Shown: positions 18,127 through 27,723 of the stretch, piece by piece
Layout of the letters: the number at the start of each line of letters is the position of its first letter
How positions within the stretch are numbered: the first letter of the stretch is position 1
Assembly (NCBI RefSeq): GCF_041153465.1
Contig: NZ_CP154858.1
Location: 558,001-622,000 of the forward strand
Source of the DNA: Thermohahella caldifontis
GTDB lineage: Bacteria > Pseudomonadota > Gammaproteobacteria > Pseudomonadales > Oleiphilaceae
Direction: 5' to 3'
DNA: 64,000 bases
The notes under the pieces: model-generated
The model's database searches: none
What the model was told of the DNA's origin: nothing
The model's input: only the letters and a program-made list of their open reading frames with translations
Made by a program: the position numbers and the translations under genes

Positions 18127-18285
18127 GAAAGCGGTTGTCCTTTGGTTTTTATGTTGAAGCTGTTCTAACCTGAATACAAAGAGCGATGCCCCGGCAGCTT
18201 CCGGGGGCTTTAAGTGTGCCGTGTGAAGGACTTGGAGATCAAGCACCGTGTTCCGACTGGACATTAAAACTTTGAAGGGTGTCTC

Positions 18286-19722
18286 TTGAGCCGGTTTGCC
18301 CCCCAGACACTGGATCAGTGGGTAGAAGAGCTGAGCGACATGAAAGCTGTTTCGCTCGGAGCGGTGATTCAGGAGCTCAATCGCCTGACCGCCTCGGATG
18401 AAACCTCCCTGAATGAGCTCGCCGATGCGATCATGAAGGATCCGGGGCTGACCGGCAAGGTGCTCAAGGCGGCCAACAGCGTGGCCTTCAACCCGCAGGA
18501 AATACCGGTGACGACCATCAGCCGGGCCATCATGCATGTGGGGTTCGATACGGTACGGGCCCTCTGTGTGGGGGCATTGCTGGCGGAGCAATTGCTTGGG
18601 CCCGAAGCCAGCGACCAGTTGGTCACCCGCATCGCTCATGCGATCACAGCGGCCACACAGGCGCGAAAGCTCTGTCGCGGGTTTCGTTCCCAGTTGCGTG
18701 AGGAGGTCTTTGTTGCCACCTTGCTCTATCACCTGGGTGAGTTGCTTGTCTGGAGCTATCCCCACCCGGTGGTTGATCGCGCCTCGCGGATGCTGATCGA
18801 GCAGAATGATGTGCGGGCGGCGGAGAAGGTGCTGGGTGTCCGATTCGCCGAGCTGAGCCGGACACTTGCAGAGCGCTGGCGACTCGGCCAGATCCTCGAG
18901 GAGGCGCTGGGGCAGCCGGCGTCCAAAGCGGCGAGGGCGGTCCGTCTGGGCGAGGACATTGCCAGGGCATTGCCTCAGGGGCTGGACAGTCCGGCCATGA
19001 AGGCCTGTATCACAGAGGCCTGCAAAGTGCTGGGCCTGGACGAAAGGACGGTCACCGAGGGAATCCGCGAAGGCATTCAGGAAGCGGAAAGTCTGGGCCG
19101 CAGTTACGGTGATGCGCGGCTGAATGCGGTACTGGGCCAGCAGACCCGTTCACACATGACGCCGAAGACAGGCCAGGGCAAGCTGCTTGAACCGGACAGC
19201 AGCCTGCAACTGAAGATTCTTCAGGACATCATGCAGGCGATGAGCACGGGCATGACTTCAACCGAGCTGTTTCGTCATGTGCTGGACGGCCTCCACAGAG
19301 GGGTGGGGCTGGAACGAATCTGTCTCGCCTTGCTCAATCCCCAGCGGACTCAGCTTGCGGCCCGCATAGTAGTAGGGGAGGGAACGGAGACCTGGAAGAC
19401 GAGGTTTGTCTTTCCTTATGAACGTCAGCGCGGCAGTTTCTGGTACGACATCATGCAGACACCCGGTATTGTCTGGCTGGGGCACCCGGATCACGTTCGC
19501 CTCGAAGGCGCGGTACCGCCGGCGCTGCGAGCCCTCATCGGTCCCGGACAGGGCCTGATGGGGCCGCTTGTCACGCAGGGGCGCGAAATCGGATTGTTAT
19601 ATGCAGATCTGCGCTCTTCCGGCAGGCCACTCAATCAGGCTTATGCCGGTGGCTTTCGCTATTTTGTACAGCAGGCCAATCTGTGTCTCAATCTGATGGC
19701 ACAGCGCGCATCCAGAGCCTGA
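18286..19722 (+). CDS. HDOD-GAF signalling protein
   Basis: A 478-residue cytoplasmic protein. Residues ~10-210 form an HDOD domain (relative of HD phosphohydrolases without the full metal motif; see IMKDPGLTGKVLKAANS and ISRAIMHVGFDTVRALCVG). After a linker (~210-295), a GAF-like domain covers ~300-470. HDOD proteins are non-enzymatic signalling scaffolds in motility, competence or quorum circuits. The start appears to be TTG 18286 with AAGGG upstream; the first ATG would cost 18 residues of the domain. It diverges from yejA. Confidence 0.85.
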   Translation: MSRFAPQTLDQWVEELSDMKAVSLGAVIQELNRLTASDETSLNELADAIMKDPGLTGKVLKAANSVAFNPQEIPVTTISRAIMHVGFDTVRALCVGALLAEQLLGPEASDQLVTRIAHAITAATQARKLCRGFRSQLREEVFVATLLYHLGELLVWSYPHPVVDRASRMLIEQNDVRAAEKVLGVRFAELSRTLAERWRLGQILEEALGQPASKAARAVRLGEDIARALPQGLDSPAMKACITEACKVLGLDERTVTEGIREGIQEAESLGRSYGDARLNAVLGQQTRSHMTPKTGQGKLLEPDSSLQLKILQDIMQAMSTGMTSTELFRHVLDGLHRGVGLERICLALLNPQRTQLAARIVVGEGTETWKTRFVFPYERQRGSFWYDIMQTPGIVWLGHPDHVRLEGAVPPALRALIGPGQGLMGPLVTQGREIGLLYADLRSSGRPLNQAYAGGFRYFVQQANLCLNLMAQRASRA

Positions 19723-19728
19723 TCTGCG

Positions 19729-21389
19729 TCAGTTGGTCTGGGTGACGTCCACATAAAGCCGGAGTGACTGTCCCGGTCGCAGTATGGCATCCCGGCGCAG
19801 GTCATTCCATTTGACGATGTCCGCCACGGACACATTGAACCGGTCGGCGATCCGGTAAAGCGAATCTCCCGACCGCACCCGGTAGCCCACCTTGCGGATG
19901 ATGCTGCGCTCTGCAATCTGCCCGCGGACCTGGCTGGCTGAACGTTGCCAGATAACAAGCTTGCGGCCCGGCATCAGCGGATCTGTGGGCGCCATCCCAT
20001 TCCACTTGGCCAATGCCCGGTGGCTGACTCCGAATTTGCGGGAAATATCCCAGATGGTATCCCCCTTGCGAACGGTGTAAGTGAGCTTTCGTGTATATCC
20101 TCTTGGTGCCCGGCTTTGTTTGCGGGCCAGTCGCGCAGCCTGTGACCAGGCATAATATTGGCCGGTCTTGAAGGCTGACGGGATCATCAGCGTCTGTCCG
20201 GCCCGGATCAGGTTGCCGCGAATTCCGTTGATCTCCCGGATAACATCGACGGTAGTGCGGTATTTTTTGGCCAAGGTCAGCAGGGATTCCCCGGGTTTTA
20301 CCCGGTGTCGGGTCCAGTTGACTCGCTCATCGGGCGAAAGCCGGGCCAGCCGGGTCTGGAATATCTCGCCATGTCCGGCGGGTACCAGAAGATAGTGCGG
20401 TCCGGTGGGCGGTGTGGCCCACTGGTTGAACCCGGGGTTCAGATAGTACAACTCTTCTAGTTCAATGTCCGCCAAATGTGCCGCCTGAGAGAGATCCAAC
20501 TGGCCGTTGAAGTGGACGATTTCAAAATAGGGCTCATCGGGAATTTCCGGGAGAGTAACACCGTATTTTTCGGGTTCCCTGACGATGCGGGCAATCGCAA
20601 TCAGCTTGGGCACGTACGCCGAGGTTTCGGGGGGAGTGACAGAGACCAGAAGTCGGTAGGCTTTCCCCTTGCCTGATTTTTCTTGCGTGCACGCAGCACT
20701 GTGCCTGCGCCGGAGTTGTAGCTGGCGAGTGCAAGCGCCCAGTCACCGTCAAAATAGCCGGCGAGACGGGTCAGATAGTCCAGCGCGGCCCGGGTGGAGG
20801 CGGCAATATCACGGCGACCGTCGTACCACCAGTTCTGCTTCAACCCGTAGAGACGGCCCGTTGATGGTATGAACTGCCAGATGCCCGAAGCACGACCATG
20901 AGAATAGGCGAACGGATCGAAGGCACTTTCCACCACGGGCAGTAATGCCAGCTCTGTGGGCATGTCCCGCTTTTCTGTTTCGGAGAGAATATAATGGAGA
21001 TAACGCTGTCCACGGGTGAAGACCCGGTTCAGGTAATCGGGATGGCTGGCATACCATTTAACTTGAGCCTCAACCCGGCGGCTGTTCACATCCAGGTTGA
21101 GTCCGAAACCGTTACGCAACCGTGACCAGAGTGTGTGATCTGTCACGGCATCTGTCCAGATGCGGGTAGCCTGACTGATATCTTCTTCAAGCGCCAGTCG
21201 GTCCGGGATGGGGGCTGTCGGAACGAAAACCGGCTCCTCTATCGGGGAGTCCGGGGCCCGCAGACCCGCAGCATTTGACTTGGAGGGATCAGCCACATCA
21301 ACAGAAGGGCGCTGAATTGCACAGGCGGAGAGCCCGAGCATCATGGCAACAAGTAAACAGAATCGCATGTACATCGATAGTCCGGTCAT
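19729..21389 (-). CDS. mltD: Membrane-bound lytic murein transglycosylase D (one frameshift)
   Basis: MltD cleaves peptidoglycan glycan strands to 1,6-anhydro products. The N-terminal part has a lipobox LSAC and an SLT domain with the catalytic Glu in LPVVESAFDPFAYSHG, then SGIWQFIPSTGRLYGL. Three LysM repeats follow at the C-terminus (starting HRVKPGES, YTVRKGDT and YRVRSGDS). The frame breaks at six G (20629-20634) within the conserved FWSLSLP segment. One more G gives LPPETSAYVPKLIAIA, a textbook MltD join, and 553 residues. Start choice among ATG 21389, 21374 and 21368 is uncertain. It lies just after gloB. Confidence 0.88.
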
Positions 21390-21407
21390 GGTTCTGAGCG
21401 TAATGGC

Positions 21408-22178
21408 TCAGGCGGCATCTTTCCAGGCCCGGATTGTAGCAAAAAAGTCAGCAGGATGTTGCAGACGTGTTTCCGTTTGCGACTGAATGGCCCGCTGGAG
21501 AACCGGATCGGTCAGTGCGCGGAGAAAGACATTGGTTCTTTTTTCCAGTCCCAGGGTGACAGGCAGCGTGGGCTGGCCTTTGGCCAGACAATCTTCCACC
21601 TCTGCCAGGCGTTCCTGGATGGCTTCATCATCCGGGAACAGCCGTGCAGCAAAACGGAAGTTGGCCAGGGTGTACTCGTGAGCGGGATAGAGTCTCGTTT
21701 CGTCGGGTAGGGAAAGGATGCGCGCCAGTGAAGCGGTCATTTGTTCTGCGCTGCCTTCGAACAGACGACCGCATCCGCCGGAAAAGAGCGTATCGCCGCA
21801 GAACAGTACCGGAAACGCATCGGTGTGGCCGAACCAGGCCACATGGTCAAGCGTATGACCGGGGACTTCCAGCATGCGCAGCGCAATGCCACCCGCTTCG
21901 ACGGTTTCCCCGTCTTGAACCGTACGTGTCAGTGGCTGAAAACGGCTGGACGCACTGCCGATAACCTCCGGCGACCAGCGCTCGGCAAGTCTGCGGATAC
22001 CCCCGGTATGGTCGGGGTGGTGGTGGGTGACGACAATGCCTGCGACCGGATGGTTGAGTTTGCCGCTGACGCGCTCCACCGCGGCGGCATCACCCGGATC
22101 GACCACCCAGAGGCCCTGAGGAGACTGCCAGCACCAGATGTAGTTGTCCTGAAACGCCGGGATGGGGAATATGGTCAT
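21408..22178 (-). CDS. gloB: Hydroxyacylglutathione hydrolase (glyoxalase II)
   Basis: A 256-residue metallo-beta-lactamase-fold enzyme that hydrolyses S-lactoylglutathione in methylglyoxal detoxification. It starts MTIFPIPAFQDNYIW, the family norm. The metal motif is THHHPDHTGG (near residue 51), with further ligands in VPGHTLDHVAWF and FCGDTLFSGGCGRLFEG. The C-terminal helical substrate domain includes LYPAHEYTLANFRFA. It precedes mltD by 18 bases and diverges from the methyltransferase gene. Confidence 0.95.
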   Translation of the reverse strand: MTIFPIPAFQDNYIWCWQSPQGLWVVDPGDAAAVERVSGKLNHPVAGIVVTHHHPDHTGGIRRLAERWSPEVIGSASSRFQPLTRTVQDGETVEAGGIALRMLEVPGHTLDHVAWFGHTDAFPVLFCGDTLFSGGCGRLFEGSAEQMTASLARILSLPDETRLYPAHEYTLANFRFAARLFPDDEAIQERLAEVEDCLAKGQPTLPVTLGLEKRTNVFLRALTDPVLQRAIQSQTETRLQHPADFFATIRAWKDAA

Positions 22179-22250
22179 GAATACCGCCTTTCCAATCGGG
22201 TCTGCAGGTATTATTGTAGTTCAGGTGAAATTAGGCAATATGGAAGGCAC

Positions 22251-23003
22251 ATGCCGGGCTTGACGGCGATCAATGAATTCGAACACTGGTACCAGGGGCC
22301 TATCGGCCGGGCATTGCTCGCAGCAGAGCGTGTTGCACTGAGGCAGGCTCTGGATCAATGCCATGGTATGGTGCAGGTCAATGTGTGGATCAGTCACCGG
22401 CTGCCCGTCGCAACAGAGGCCATGCTGCCATACCGATGTGACCTGGTGCCTGTCTGGGCGGAGGGTATGCCTGACTCCGCAGTCGTTGCCCGTTATACGG
22501 AATGGCCTGTTGCCAATGAGTGTGTGGATGTGCTGGTGCTGCACCACAGCCTGGACTTTTCCGAGTCACCTCATCAGACACTCAGAGAGGCCCAGCGGGT
22601 GCTCCGTCCGGGCGGTCAGCTTTTCGTCGTGGGTTTCAATCCCTGGTCAACCTGGGGTATGAGAAAACTGCTGTCACGGGGCAGAAAGGGGCCCTGGGCA
22701 GGGCACTTCATCAGTCCGGGCCGCCTGAAAGACTGGCTTTGCCTGCTGGATTTTGAACTCACGGAGAAGGCGCATCATTTCTTTCTTCCCCCGCTGGGGA
22801 GTTTCAGCTGGCTGAGCAAGCTCGCGTTTCTGGACCGGATCGGACCGCGCTTGCGTTTGCCCACCGGCGCCTTCTATCTCCTGCAGGCCATCAAGCGTGT
22901 TCCCGGCGTCATGCCCTTGCGTCCGCAATGGAAAAAGAGGACACTTGCCGGCTCCTCTGTTGTGCCTCAGGTGGTCCCGTTCAAGCCCAATGAAGACTGT
23001 TGA
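22251..23003 (+). CDS. Class I SAM-dependent methyltransferase
   Basis: A 250-residue protein that commonly sits between gloB and rnhA. Features of a methyltransferase 11-like fold: FEHWYQGPIGRALL at the start, VDVLVLHHSLDFSESPHQTL in the middle (a VLxHxLEF-like motif IV), then EAQRVLRPGGQLFVVGFNPWS. The SAM-binding glycine motif I is weak, so activity is uncertain; the substrate is unknown. I chose ATG 22251 (GGAAGG just upstream) since the upstream frame overlaps gloB antisense. The end overlaps rnhA by 14 bases. Confidence 0.85.
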   Translation: MPGLTAINEFEHWYQGPIGRALLAAERVALRQALDQCHGMVQVNVWISHRLPVATEAMLPYRCDLVPVWAEGMPDSAVVARYTEWPVANECVDVLVLHHSLDFSESPHQTLREAQRVLRPGGQLFVVGFNPWSTWGMRKLLSRGRKGPWAGHFISPGRLKDWLCLLDFELTEKAHHFFLPPLGSFSWLSKLAFLDRIGPRLRLPTGAFYLLQAIKRVPGVMPLRPQWKKRTLAGSSVVPQVVPFKPNEDC

Positions 23004-23447
23004 AATCCATACTGACGGAGCGTGCAAGCAAAATCCAGGCCCGGGAGGCTGGGGGGCCATATTGCGCTATGGTCGTCATCGCAAGGAAATCTGGGGGGTG
23101 AGCCGGAAACCACCAACAACCGCATGGAACTGATGGCTGCCATCGAAGCACTCAGGCAGCTCAGATCCCGTTGTCGCGTGGAACTCTATACGGACTCCCA
23201 GTATGTCCGAAAGGGCATCACCGAGTGGATCGGGGGCTGGAAACGGCGCGGCTGGAAGAATGCCGCCGGCAAGCCGGTCAAGAATCAGGATTTGTGGCAG
23301 CTTCTGGATGACCTGACGCAGAAGCATGAGGTGCATTGGCACTGGGTCCGGGGGCACTCCGGACATGCCCTGAATGAACGGGCGGACGAACTGGCCAACC
23401 GCGGCGTCACCGGCTCCGGTGAACAAACCATCGAGGAGGACGCATGA
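22990..23447 (+). CDS. rnhA: Ribonuclease HI (one frameshift)
   Basis: RNase HI cuts RNA in RNA/DNA hybrids. It starts MKTVEIHTDGACKQNPGPGG, with the first catalytic Asp in HTDG. Further catalytic residues appear after the break: Glu in NNRMELMA, Asp in YTDSQYV, and Asp in NERADELA. The frame breaks at six G (23093-23098): a seventh G joins KEIWG to GEPETTNNRMEL, the conserved sequence, and gives 152 residues, normal for the family. As written, the product would stop at 23133. Probably a base-calling error. Its end overlaps dnaQ. Confidence 0.9.
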
Positions 23448-24160
23448 GGCAGATTGTTCTGGATACGGAAACCACCGGCATTGATCCGAAAGAAGGTCAC
23501 CGTATCATTGAAATCGGCTGTGTTGAGCTGATTGAACGCCGTCTGACCGGTAACCACTTCCATGTCTACATCAACCCCGAGCGGGAGGTGGAAGAAGAAG
23601 CGCTGGCCGTGCACGGCATCAGCAACGAGTTTCTGGCCGACAAGCCTGTCTTCAGGGAGATCGCCGGATCCTTCCTTGAATTTATCCGCGGCGCCGAGCT
23701 GATCATACACAACGCGCCCTTTGATGTGGGATTCATCGACCACGAGTTTGCCCTGCTCAATGATCCGCGATTTGGCACGGTGGCGGACATCTGTACAGTG
23801 ACCGATACCCTGGTGATGGCCCGGCACAAGCATCCGGGGCAGCGTAACAGCCTGGATGCCCTGTGCAAGCGGTATGGCATCGACAACAGCCATCGCGAAC
23901 TGCACGGGGCCTTGCTGGACGCCGAGATTCTGGCAGATGTCTATCTGGCCATGACGGGAGGCCAGACATTGCTTTCACTGGGAGGCGGGGACGAAGGCGC
24001 TGACGACTCTGCGGCGGAACCCATACGGCGTCTGCCGGCCGACCGGCCTCGTCTGCGCGTGATTCACGCGTCAGAGCAGGAACTGGCGGCCCATGAGGCC
24101 AGGCTTGACGATATTGCAAAGGCCGCCGGGAAAGTGATCTGGCGTGAGCGGGAAGCCTGA
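23444..24160 (+). CDS. dnaQ: DNA polymerase III epsilon subunit (3'-5' exonuclease)
   Basis: The proofreading subunit of the replicative polymerase, 238 residues. Exo motifs: DTETTGIDP (Exo I, residues 6-14), HNAPFDVGFIDHEF (Exo II), and HGALLDAEILADVYLAM (Exo III). The C-terminal ~60 residues form the tail that binds the alpha subunit. Its ATG overlaps the stop of rnhA as ATGA, the classic rnhA-dnaQ arrangement, though here in the same direction rather than divergent as in E. coli. Confidence 0.96.
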   Translation: MRQIVLDTETTGIDPKEGHRIIEIGCVELIERRLTGNHFHVYINPEREVEEEALAVHGISNEFLADKPVFREIAGSFLEFIRGAELIIHNAPFDVGFIDHEFALLNDPRFGTVADICTVTDTLVMARHKHPGQRNSLDALCKRYGIDNSHRELHGALLDAEILADVYLAMTGGQTLLSLGGGDEGADDSAAEPIRRLPADRPRLRVIHASEQELAAHEARLDDIAKAAGKVIWREREA

Positions 24161-24175
24161 GCACGACGCTCAGGC
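24155..24175. terminator. Hairpin spanning both convergent stop codons
   Basis: GCCTGAGC (24155-24162) pairs perfectly with GCTCAGGC (24168-24175) around loop ACGAC. The stem contains the dnaQ TGA on the + strand and the nhaB TGA on the - strand. No T-run follows, so if it is a terminator it is not a standard one. Confidence 0.4.
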
Positions 24176-25675
24176 GGCCACCACAAAATGAACCAGCAGA
24201 TACCCGCTGACACCCAGTACGACGGTATAGGGTAGTGCCATCCAGACCATCTTCCCGTAGGAAAGCCGGATCAGCGGCGCCAGCGCTGAGGTCAGCAGAA
24301 ACAGAAATGCCGCCTGACCATTCGGGGTGGCGACGGATGGCAGGTTGGTGCCCGTGTTGATGGCGATGGCCAGGGTTTCGAAATGTTCGCGGCTGATGGT
24401 TCCTGCCTTGTACGCGGCCAGCACCTCGTCAATATAGACCGTTGCGACGAATACGTTGTCGCTGATCATGGACAGCACACCATTGGCCACGAAGAACATG
24501 CCAGCCTGAATGGACGGGTCAAGATTCAGTACGGCGTTGATGATGCCGGTGAACAGATGCTGGCTGTGAATCACGCCCACTATCGCAAAGAACACCACCA
24601 ACAGCGCAGTGAAGGGCAGGGACTCCTCAAAGGCCTTGCCAATCTGATGCTCCTCCGTGATACCGGTTCCCGCTGTTACCAAGATGATGACCATGAGGCC
24701 GATCAACCCTACCTCCGCAAGATGAAAGGCCAGAGAAAAGACCAGTAATACGGCAACAATGCCCTGGACCCACAGGCTGGCCTTGTCCCTGGGTTTGAGC
24801 TTTTTCTGTTCGTGCACCTGGAAGTCTTCCAGGATCCCGCGAACAGATTCCGGCAGTTCGGCGCCGTAATCAAAACGTCGCATTTTCTCCAGCAGGACAC
24901 AGGTCAGCAGACCCAGCACCAGCACCGGCATGGAAACGGGTGCCATGCGAACGAAGAATTCCACAAAATCCCAGCCCAGCTTTTCGGCAATCAACAGGTT
25001 CTGTGGCTCCCCAACCTGCGTGGCCACGCCACCGAGCGCGGTACCGACAATGCCGTGCATCAGCAAGCTGCGCAGGAAGGCCCGGAATTGCTTCAGATCC
25101 TCGGCATGATGTTTTCTCAGGCCATGGTCTTCGGTGTGATTGTGATCGTCCCAGTATTTCTTGCCTGACGCGATCTTGTGGTAAACCGAATAGAAACCGA
25201 CGCCCACGCTGATGATCACGGCGGTTACCGTGAGTGCATCCAGGAAGGCGGACAGCAGTGCAGCCGTCAGACTGAAGAAAACGGAGAGCAGGATCTTGGA
25301 GCGGATGCCCAGAATGATCCGGGTGAAAATGAACAGCAGGAGGGATTTCATGAAATAAATCCCTGCAACCATGAAGATGAGCAGAAGAATGACGCCGAGA
25401 TTGTTCTCGACTTCGGCAAGCACCCCTTCCGGTGTCACCAGCCCCATGATGACGGCCTCCAGCGCGAGCAGACCGCCCGGTTGCAGGGGGTAGCATTTCA
25501 GTGCCATGGCCAGTGTGAAGATGAATTCAACGATGAGCAGCCAGCCCGCCAGATACGGGCTGAAGGTAAAGATCAATGGATTGATCACCAGAAACGCGAT
25601 GATGGAAAACTTGTACCAGTCGGGTGAGTGACCGAGAAAGTTGGCAAAGAATGCCTGGGGCAAGGTTCTGACCAT
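24170..25675 (-). CDS. nhaB: Na+/H+ antiporter NhaB
   Basis: A 501-residue inner-membrane antiporter of the NhaB family with about 12 membrane segments. It has the typical start (LPQAFFANFLGHSPDWYK), the SAFLDALTVTAVIISV helix, the GTALGGVATQVGEPQNLLIA segment and the INTGTNLPSVATPNGQAAFLFLL segment. It exports sodium in exchange for protons. I choose ATG 25675, which has GGAG 8 bases upstream, over GTG 25705. Its presence suits a saline or alkaline setting. Confidence 0.94.
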   Translation of the reverse strand: MVRTLPQAFFANFLGHSPDWYKFSIIAFLVINPLIFTFSPYLAGWLLIVEFIFTLAMALKCYPLQPGGLLALEAVIMGLVTPEGVLAEVENNLGVILLLIFMVAGIYFMKSLLLFIFTRIILGIRSKILLSVFFSLTAALLSAFLDALTVTAVIISVGVGFYSVYHKIASGKKYWDDHNHTEDHGLRKHHAEDLKQFRAFLRSLLMHGIVGTALGGVATQVGEPQNLLIAEKLGWDFVEFFVRMAPVSMPVLVLGLLTCVLLEKMRRFDYGAELPESVRGILEDFQVHEQKKLKPRDKASLWVQGIVAVLLVFSLAFHLAEVGLIGLMVIILVTAGTGITEEHQIGKAFEESLPFTALLVVFFAIVGVIHSQHLFTGIINAVLNLDPSIQAGMFFVANGVLSMISDNVFVATVYIDEVLAAYKAGTISREHFETLAIAINTGTNLPSVATPNGQAAFLFLLTSALAPLIRLSYGKMVWMALPYTVVLGVSGYLLVHFVVAA

Positions 25676-25834
25676 GAGTGCCTCTCCGGATAAAGCGGAT
25701 TTCACAAGGGAGTTTAGACCAGGATGGCCGGATCTGATGGAGAATTGAAAAAAATGTGCTAACTTGATGGAAGGCAGAGGGATTTATCCGATTTTTTGCG
25801 CCACATCCGGTAAAAAAAAGACACAAACCTTTCC

Positions 25835-25862
25835 TTGAGACACTTGAAGTATGTGTTATAAG
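25835..25862 (+). promoter_or_regulatory. Putative sigma70 promoter of the fimL-like gene
   Basis: TTGAGA (25835-25840), a 16-base spacer and TATAAG (25857-25862) lie 55 bases before the ATG of the fimL-like gene on the same strand. A run of eight A just upstream could act as an UP-like element. Confidence 0.5.
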
Positions 25863-25917
25863 TGGTTCATAAGTCGGTTTTTTCGGCCCGCAAACATAAG
25901 GAAGGCAGACTCATCTG

Positions 25918-27624
25918 ATGGTCGAAACATCACTCAAGGCAAAGCAGTCCAGTTCATTCAATCTGGTTCAGCAGGAAATACTGCATACGATTGACCAGGC
26001 TGAAGCCAGTCTGGACCGCTTTCAGGAAAACAGGGAAAGTGGCGAAGATCTGCAGAATTGTGTGGATGACCTCAATCAGTTGCGGGGCATCTTTACGCTG
26101 ATCGAACTCAATGGCGGTACGGTGCTGTGTCAGGAGGCGGTGGCGCTGGCCAACGAGGTGCCGGTTGGCGCGAGCGAGGACAAGAACCCGCTGCTGGCAG
26201 CGCTGAGTGAAGCGCTGTTCGTTCTGCGTCGCTACACGGAATACTTCGAGCACCGGCGGGAAGACCATCCGGAGCTGCTGCTGCCCATGATCAACCGTCT
26301 GCGGGAAGCCCGGAATGCCCGGCCGCTTCCCGAAAGCTATTTTTTCGAAGTGGAGTTTCACCCCAACAGTCCCACTCCGATCCCCAACCTCAATCTCTCT
26401 CAGGGTCAGTTTACGCGCCGGGCGCGTCAGCTCAGACTCATGTATCAGGTCGGGTTGCTGGGGCTCTTGCGTAAGCGGGAAGTCGAGAACAGTTATCGCC
26501 TGATAGAACGCGCAGCGCATGGCTTTTGCAGGCTTGTCAGCACAGAGTCCGCCATTCATACACTCTGGGAGCTTGTGGAAAAGGCGGCCTGGTGCATGCG
26601 TGAGTACGATATGCTCCTCTCGGCCAATCGTCAGCGCCTGTTCATGAAAGTCGAAACTTATGCCCGTGAGCTGGCGCGTATCGGTATTGTGGCGGCGGCC
26701 AAAAATGTGCGCGAGACCGTTGCCCGGGACCTGCTGTATATCATCTGGCTCAGTGGCAGTACCGATGAGTCCGTGGTCAGCCTGCTGTCACGCTTCGGGA
26801 TACAACCCACAACATTCAACGAGTCCAAGCTCTCTGCGCATCGCAGCATGCTGATGGGGCCGGGGAGTGATGTGCTTCGGTCGCTCGGCAAGGCCCTTCA
26901 GGAAGAACTGGATCAGGTCAAGGACCGGCTCGATATTCTGGAAAGGGGGCTGGAGGACGACCCTGACGCCATGAATCAGCTCGCATCAGCACTCGGACGT
27001 CTTGCGAATACCCTGCTGATGCTGGATCTCAGGCAGCTCAGTGACCTGCTCGTGCGTCAGCAACACCGGCTTGAGGGCTGGTCGCGTCAGGCTATCCGGC
27101 CTCGGGAAGAAGATTTGCTGGAAGTCGCTGATGCCATTCTCGGTGTGGAGCAGGCCATTCTGCAGCTTGAAGATGACGGCCTGACGCATGAAACGGACAA
27201 GCGTGCCACAGTTCAGACCACGCTGGAAACCAGCCCCTATCTGACCGAGGCCCAGCTTGTGGTTTACAGGGAATCTCAGGCCGCACTGGCACTGGCGAAG
27301 AAGGCCATCACCGCCTATATCGAATCAGGTGGCGACAAGCTTCACCTGGCCAACGTGGTGCCCACACTGCAAGGTGTGGAGGGGGCGCTCATCATGATCG
27401 AGCAGAAACGCGCAGCGAGGGACCTTGGTGCCTGCGCGCAATGCATTCAGGACAAGCTGGTCGACGCCGAGAAGCGCCCGGACAGTCACTTCCTGGAAAC
27501 CCTTGCGGACGCGCTGACGGCACTGGAATACTATGTGGACAGCCTGAACCGTTCCGAAGTCGGTACAGTCGAGTTGCTGAAGCTGTGTGATGAGAGCCTC
27601 AGGCAGCTTGGCTATGCCGCCTGA
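25918..27624 (+). CDS. fimL: FimL-like Hpt-domain regulator of type IV pili
   Basis: A 568-residue soluble protein closely resembling Pseudomonas FimL, a ChpA-related protein needed for normal cAMP and type IV pilus function. The N-terminal Hpt-like bundle (about residues 15-130) includes LNQLRGIFTLIELNGG. The position where an active Hpt domain has its phospho-His in a HTLKG-type motif carries no His, as in FimL. Other family-like patches: LRRYTEYFEHRREDHPELLLP and RPLPESYFFEVEF. The C-terminal half is helical. No chp/pil genes are next to it. It ends at a strong terminator. Confidence 0.82.
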   Translation: MVETSLKAKQSSSFNLVQQEILHTIDQAEASLDRFQENRESGEDLQNCVDDLNQLRGIFTLIELNGGTVLCQEAVALANEVPVGASEDKNPLLAALSEALFVLRRYTEYFEHRREDHPELLLPMINRLREARNARPLPESYFFEVEFHPNSPTPIPNLNLSQGQFTRRARQLRLMYQVGLLGLLRKREVENSYRLIERAAHGFCRLVSTESAIHTLWELVEKAAWCMREYDMLLSANRQRLFMKVETYARELARIGIVAAAKNVRETVARDLLYIIWLSGSTDESVVSLLSRFGIQPTTFNESKLSAHRSMLMGPGSDVLRSLGKALQEELDQVKDRLDILERGLEDDPDAMNQLASALGRLANTLLMLDLRQLSDLLVRQQHRLEGWSRQAIRPREEDLLEVADAILGVEQAILQLEDDGLTHETDKRATVQTTLETSPYLTEAQLVVYRESQAALALAKKAITAYIESGGDKLHLANVVPTLQGVEGALIMIEQKRAARDLGACAQCIQDKLVDAEKRPDSHFLETLADALTALEYYVDSLNRSEVGTVELLKLCDESLRQLGYAA

Positions 27625-27673
27625 TTTTCAGGCATTGCCGGACAGATAGTAAAAACTGTCATCAACCGACAAC

Positions 27674-27700
27674 AAAAGGGGCGCCCGAGGCGCCCCTTTT
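27674..27700. terminator. Rho-independent bidirectional terminator
   Basis: A perfect 12-bp stem: AAAAGGGGCGCC (27674-27685) and GGCGCCCCTTTT (27689-27700) around loop CGA. The T/A ends provide a T-tract on either strand, so it can serve both the fimL-like gene and the convergent SCP2 gene. Confidence 0.92.
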
Positions 27701-27723
27701 GGGTGATGCTGAAGCGAATCGGC

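Noticed and set aside
16918..18168. A 416-codon open frame antisense to yejA
   Set aside because: It shadows a gene with signal peptide, operon context and conserved sequence, and has no start signal.
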